From assembly GCA_907164885.2 (NCBI GenBank), contig OU015492.1, positions 47,754,183-47,818,182 on the forward strand: a stretch of DNA of 64,000 nt, given 5' to 3'. Position 1 is the stretch's first letter; every line of letters starts with the position of its first letter. The position numbers and the translations under genes were made by a program. Source of the stretch: Dolomedes plantarius (taxonomy: Eukaryota; Arthropoda; Arachnida; Araneae; Dolomedidae). This document shows positions 60,551-64,000 of the stretch, piece by piece. Under the pieces are notes generated by a model that saw nothing but the letters and a program-made list of their open reading frames with translations, had not been told where the DNA came from and made no database searches.

Positions 60551-62240
60551 ATATATCTATCTATCTCTATTTATCTATCTATCTCTATCTCATAATCAGT
60601 GACATAATATTACACAATATCTCCAAAAATAAAAAATTACGAAGGAAACACTTCTATATATGGTTTTGTTTCATCAGTGTTTGAAAAATGCTTAGTATTT
60701 CAAGGAAAAATTTTATATGCTAAGTAAAATTCCCGAAGTTCTCCTCACTTGAATAGGAATTAGTTAATTTTAGTCGCATTTTATGCTATAGTAAAAAATT
60801 AAGCAAAAATGGTTATAATTTTTTACCATTTTTCATTAATTTTAGCTACAGATCCCATTTGAAATAAATAAAGTCCTTTGTCATTTGAATTGCATTTTCT
60901 GCTTTATGACTGAGTTTGCATTTTATGAAAGATAAAAACTGAGAGAGAAATTAAAAGTTAGAAAAATTCCATTCTTAATGAATATAAAAAATTAGGCGTC
61001 ATATTACTCCTCCAGAGACTTCAGTATGGATATTAAACCGAGATGAAGTGGGTACTTAGCAAGCCCCTTAGTAATGACTCTAATACTCTTCCACCAGCCT
61101 AATCGTTTGCAAGAAAGGCATTACTACAAAACCCTGTTGCAGACGGCAGTTTCCCACTCCCTTCTCTGAAATTACTTTCCAAATTAACGCAGTTTTCGAG
61201 CTGCACTTCTGATTGCTTTCCGGAAAAGAACTTTCTTTTGTTCTGTTTAGAAGCAGCCACTCTGACACAGAATTTTTCATTTCTAATGAATAGGAAAGAC
61301 GATCAGTCGTTACAAACAATCGATCTCTGTCCTTGACTGGTGTGTTTTAGAGGGTCATCATGGAATTCGAACGCGTTTAGTTCACGCAGAATCCTTGTTA
61401 CCATTACCGTATCTAAAAAGTAGCAGTCATTGCCTAAGGCATCGCGTTTGATAAATAAGATGTATCTATTGCAGTCAGATTCAAAAACACGAAAGTGTCA
61501 GTTTTTATTGCAGAAAATTTAATTAAATTCATTTTTAAAAAGTCATTTTATTAATCATACGTATTATTGGCATGAATTTGTCGTTATATATCTTCTTACA
61601 CATAAATATTTTTGCACAGAAACAGGCTTAAAGATGTATAGATTACTTGTACATTCGTAGGCCAAGGTGTTTGTGCGCATGCATAGCGGTGAAGAGCTTG
61701 ATAAAGCTCACTAGGATTTTGCAAACATAAAGTCATAGGGAATCCTGATTTAGAATAATTTTTATGAAGATCTATGCATAACATTCATTTTCTCGTTGCG
61801 TATGTTGCAATACTTTGTGATATGGATTTATGATCTTATTTGAAGCAGCTACGTCTTATTCTGGAACTGTCCTAACATGCCATTAATTTGATGCATTTTG
61901 TGACTCAAAATACTGTATTGCATGCTTTTAATGACCGGGTATACCAAATATTTCCCATTGTATATTATAAGCACACACAACATGTAAATTAATATAAATG
62001 GTGGCTTTTGTTTTATCTTTTACTTACCATTTGACCTGTTCTTTAACGTATTATACGCATTATATCTTGCTTCCTTACATAAACTTGGCTTTATTTAGGC
62101 ATTTGTAAAAAAGTCTGCTGGGATAATAAGTTCATAATTGCATACATTTTGCTTAGTTTCATCATAAGCTAATTGTATTTTTCTTTCATATTTGAGTCGT
62201 ACTATATTTGTCAGTAAAATCCTCCCCAAATTATTTTATA
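59219..62240. other. Three kilobases without recognised genes
   Basis: (TG)n follows the transposon at 59219-59235. A compound tetranucleotide/CT/ATCT microsatellite lies at 60487-60594. Open frames at 59818-60030 and 61080-61319 (minus) have no known motif, though the former (CECINFASSENRQKSLPLRM) is somewhat less AT-rich. Confidence 0.45.
60487..60594. repeat. Compound (AACT/ATCT)n-(CT)n-(ATCT)n microsatellite
   Basis: Blocks of AACT and ATCT tetramers surround about ten CT units. Confidence 0.95.
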
Positions 62241-63020
62241 CAGGGTGGTTATAATTAAAGTTCCACTTTGAAATGGTCATAAAAGGAAAACTACTGTACC
62301 AAATGTTATCAAACTTAGTAATAGCTTAAAGAAGGTCATGGGAATTTCTTTTCCGCCAAAAAAAAAAGTTCAAAACCTCACAACCAAGGGGGAAATGGCG
62401 CTGTATGCAATATTGTTAAACGAAATAAGACATGAAGACATCGGTTTAAAATGTGCTTAATTGTTTCTAAAACGTGTTACAAAGCATCTTCAATGTGTCG
62501 CATCCACCATTTTCCGAAAGCAAGACGTGTAAAGCGTATCTGCATAAATCATTTGCTTCTTCCTGCCGTAAGCCAATTACATGCCATTGCGGTTTTGCAT
62601 AACCCCACAAACAGTTTCATTTGAGAAACGATTAAAAACGTTTTAAACCGATATCTTCACGTCTTAGGGCCGAATTCAGGCTTCAAAATTCACAAATTAG
62701 CGATGTGTAAGAAAACGATTTCCAGAATGCGCACACTTTAAATGGTAATTCTGTTTAGGTCAATGTTTCTTAAGGGTATACAAAATGTTAAACTCGTGTA
62801 ACAAAAGGTTAAATTAGATTCCGACCCTTATTTCGTTTAACAATATTGCATACAGCGCCATTTCCCCCCCCCCGGTCGTGAGTTTTTTAACTACTTTTTT
62901 TTTGTCGGAAAAGAATTTCCCATGACCTCCTTTAAACTATTACCAAGTTTGATAACATTTGGTCCAGTAATTTTCCTTTTGTGACCATTTCAAAGTGGAA
63001 CTTTAATTATAACCACCCTG
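62241..63020. mobile_element. Tc1/mariner-type non-autonomous element with ~190-bp TIRs
   Basis: Both ends start CAGGGTGGTTATAATTAAAG with TA outside (62239-62240, 63021-63022). The symmetry continues to AACGAAATAAG at 62429 and its partner at 62827, about 190 bp with roughly 10% differences plus indels in the A and C runs. The 400-bp middle has no open frame of note. Confidence 0.88.
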
Positions 63021-63022
63021 TA

Positions 63023-63463
63023 TATAGACATTCTCTTGCTGAGGCGCTAAAGTTTCATAAAAAAAATTGTTTATAATTAATTGTATGGTTACTATTCCAA
63101 ATAATTTTATTTACTTACTGCTAGATTAACATCTATGTTTTAATCTAAGTAATTTCGGTGGTGAGGTGTCATTTTTCATTCCGATATTTACAAATCACAT
63201 AATCTTCTTTCCCCTTATCATATCTAGGACACAGATAAATAAGGACTGTTCAAACGGAAACAAGCCAAGAGCTGGAAAAGAACGAGGTGAAATGTGGTGC
63301 TCATGTGTTATCGGATAGGAGCACGTGTAAATGAAGGAAAAATGAAGGCAAAATTTAAATATATAACCGTCACACTTACCTCATTTTAATGCGAACAGAA
63401 ACTTTGTTTTACCTTTCAAACATACAAATGACAAAAGAATCACTGATTGCAATAATTTTTGGT
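63023..63463. other. Unassigned AT-rich sequence
   Basis: Nothing was recognised. Confidence 0.45.
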
Positions 63464-63930
63464 CTAATATTTTGACATGTGTTTTCCGGATTCTAGTGTC
63501 ACTCTAATAAATGTATTCCTGATCTGCGGCCCAACTGTTTTACCGGAGTCTGCAGTGACTAGATTCACAATCCGCAAAACTGCTTGTGTGTGTGAAGGAA
63601 ATTTAATAAAGTCACAGCAGTCCATTGGCATATTGTCGTGTATCATCTCCAGAAGTTCTTCAGAACTGATCTCTCTGCGAACTGGAGGCGATGTCACATA
63701 ACAAGCTTCCCAGTTAATGAGATCTACATAGTCTGTAGCTCCAAAGTTAACAGCAGGAATAACGAATCTGCGAACACAATTTTCATCTCAGCTTATTTCC
63801 CTTGCCCTGATAATCCACCGAGCTGGCATCTCTCATCAGTTAACATCGTCAAAAGCGTGTATTCTGGAAACGCCCCATCATTATTAATTGCCTTATACAC
63901 ACACACAAACACGGTGGACCTTCTCCATAG
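63464..63930 (-). pseudogene. Remnant of an uncharacterised arthropod protein family
   Basis: The minus strand from about 63790 to 63464 is open without stops for some 108 codons: VRRFVIPAVNFGATDYVDLI, then INWEACYVTSPPVRREISSE, later IKFPSHTQAVLRIVNLVTAD and RNTFIRVTLESGKHMSKY-stop. Upstream in another frame (about 63870-63820) lies FPEYTLLTMLTDERCQ. I recall a recurring invertebrate protein of unknown function with the same order: a LAMLTDER segment, then NFxAxxYxDLIxW, PP, and FPxHTQAVxRxVxLVT. The frameshift between the two parts argues for a pseudogene, probably of a mobile or multicopy gene. It has no known catalytic motif that I can see. Confidence 0.5.
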
Positions 63931-64000
63931 CAGCCAATAATAATTCCTAAAAAAAGGCTGTTTTGCGGGTTTCACTACATATATATATGCTTACATGTAT
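63931..64000. other. Right edge, (TA)n start
   Basis: A short (TA)n at about 63978-63988 near the window end. No gene is seen. Confidence 0.5.

Overview
This is a strongly AT-rich, repeat-dense stretch of eukaryotic nuclear DNA, almost certainly from an arthropod and, by inference from the mix of transposase families, plausibly an arachnid. I find no complete host gene. The only host-like coding signal is a possible 103-bp exon at the left edge on the minus strand (1-103). The rest behaves like intergenic or deep-intronic sequence filled with mobile elements of several classes and ages, with long (TA)n microsatellites between them.

The clear centrepiece is a complete Ty3/Gypsy LTR retrotransposon at 49418-55792. 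It has two 427-bp LTRs that read as identical, one uninterrupted 1391-codon gag-pol frame and no envelope gene. It sits inside a (TA)n array right beside a Tc1/mariner-type element with DD41D spacing (55805-57124).

Tc1/mariner remains dominate elsewhere. Two are near full-length Tc1-like copies with perfect TIRs and a D-36-E spacing (2542-3750, 39742-41013). A minus-strand Tc1-like copy (15896-17107) is inserted in a tandem satellite. A Tc1 fragment lies at 30694-31195 and mariner fragments at 5640-5940 and 9882-10451. Internally deleted derivatives have short (26255-26829) or very long TIRs (33262-33920, 57459-59209, 62241-63020). All the transposase genes are broken.

Other DNA transposons are a degenerate hAT relative of the KIAA1586-like family (27465-30045), a hAT-type MITE with 8-bp target duplication (35644-36280), two TTAA-flanked piggyBac-like non-autonomous elements (25092-25835, 34877-35463) and a TTA-flanked MITE (4261-4430) nested in a SINE. 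tRNA-derived SINEs, mostly lying on the minus strand, occur at about 4190-4538, 8394-8702, 11129-11481, 13657-14000, 31737-31945, 33963-34300 and 47349-47602. Further structures are a roughly 270-bp satellite (14401-15208 plus interrupted copies to 17210), a 176-bp triplet (42254-42783), two segmental tandem duplications (23753-24450, 32035-32608), a 189-bp direct repeat pair 2 kb apart (36470/38680), a 114-bp inverted repeat pair bounding a less AT-rich 2.8-kb block (6340/9058) and two inverted copies of a roughly 1-kb repeat 36 kb apart.

At the right end (63464-63930, minus) is a remnant of an uncharacterised protein family that I recognise only by its motifs. The genes here do not form a pathway. 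The window records successive insertions, and the Gypsy element is the only coding unit that looks intact.
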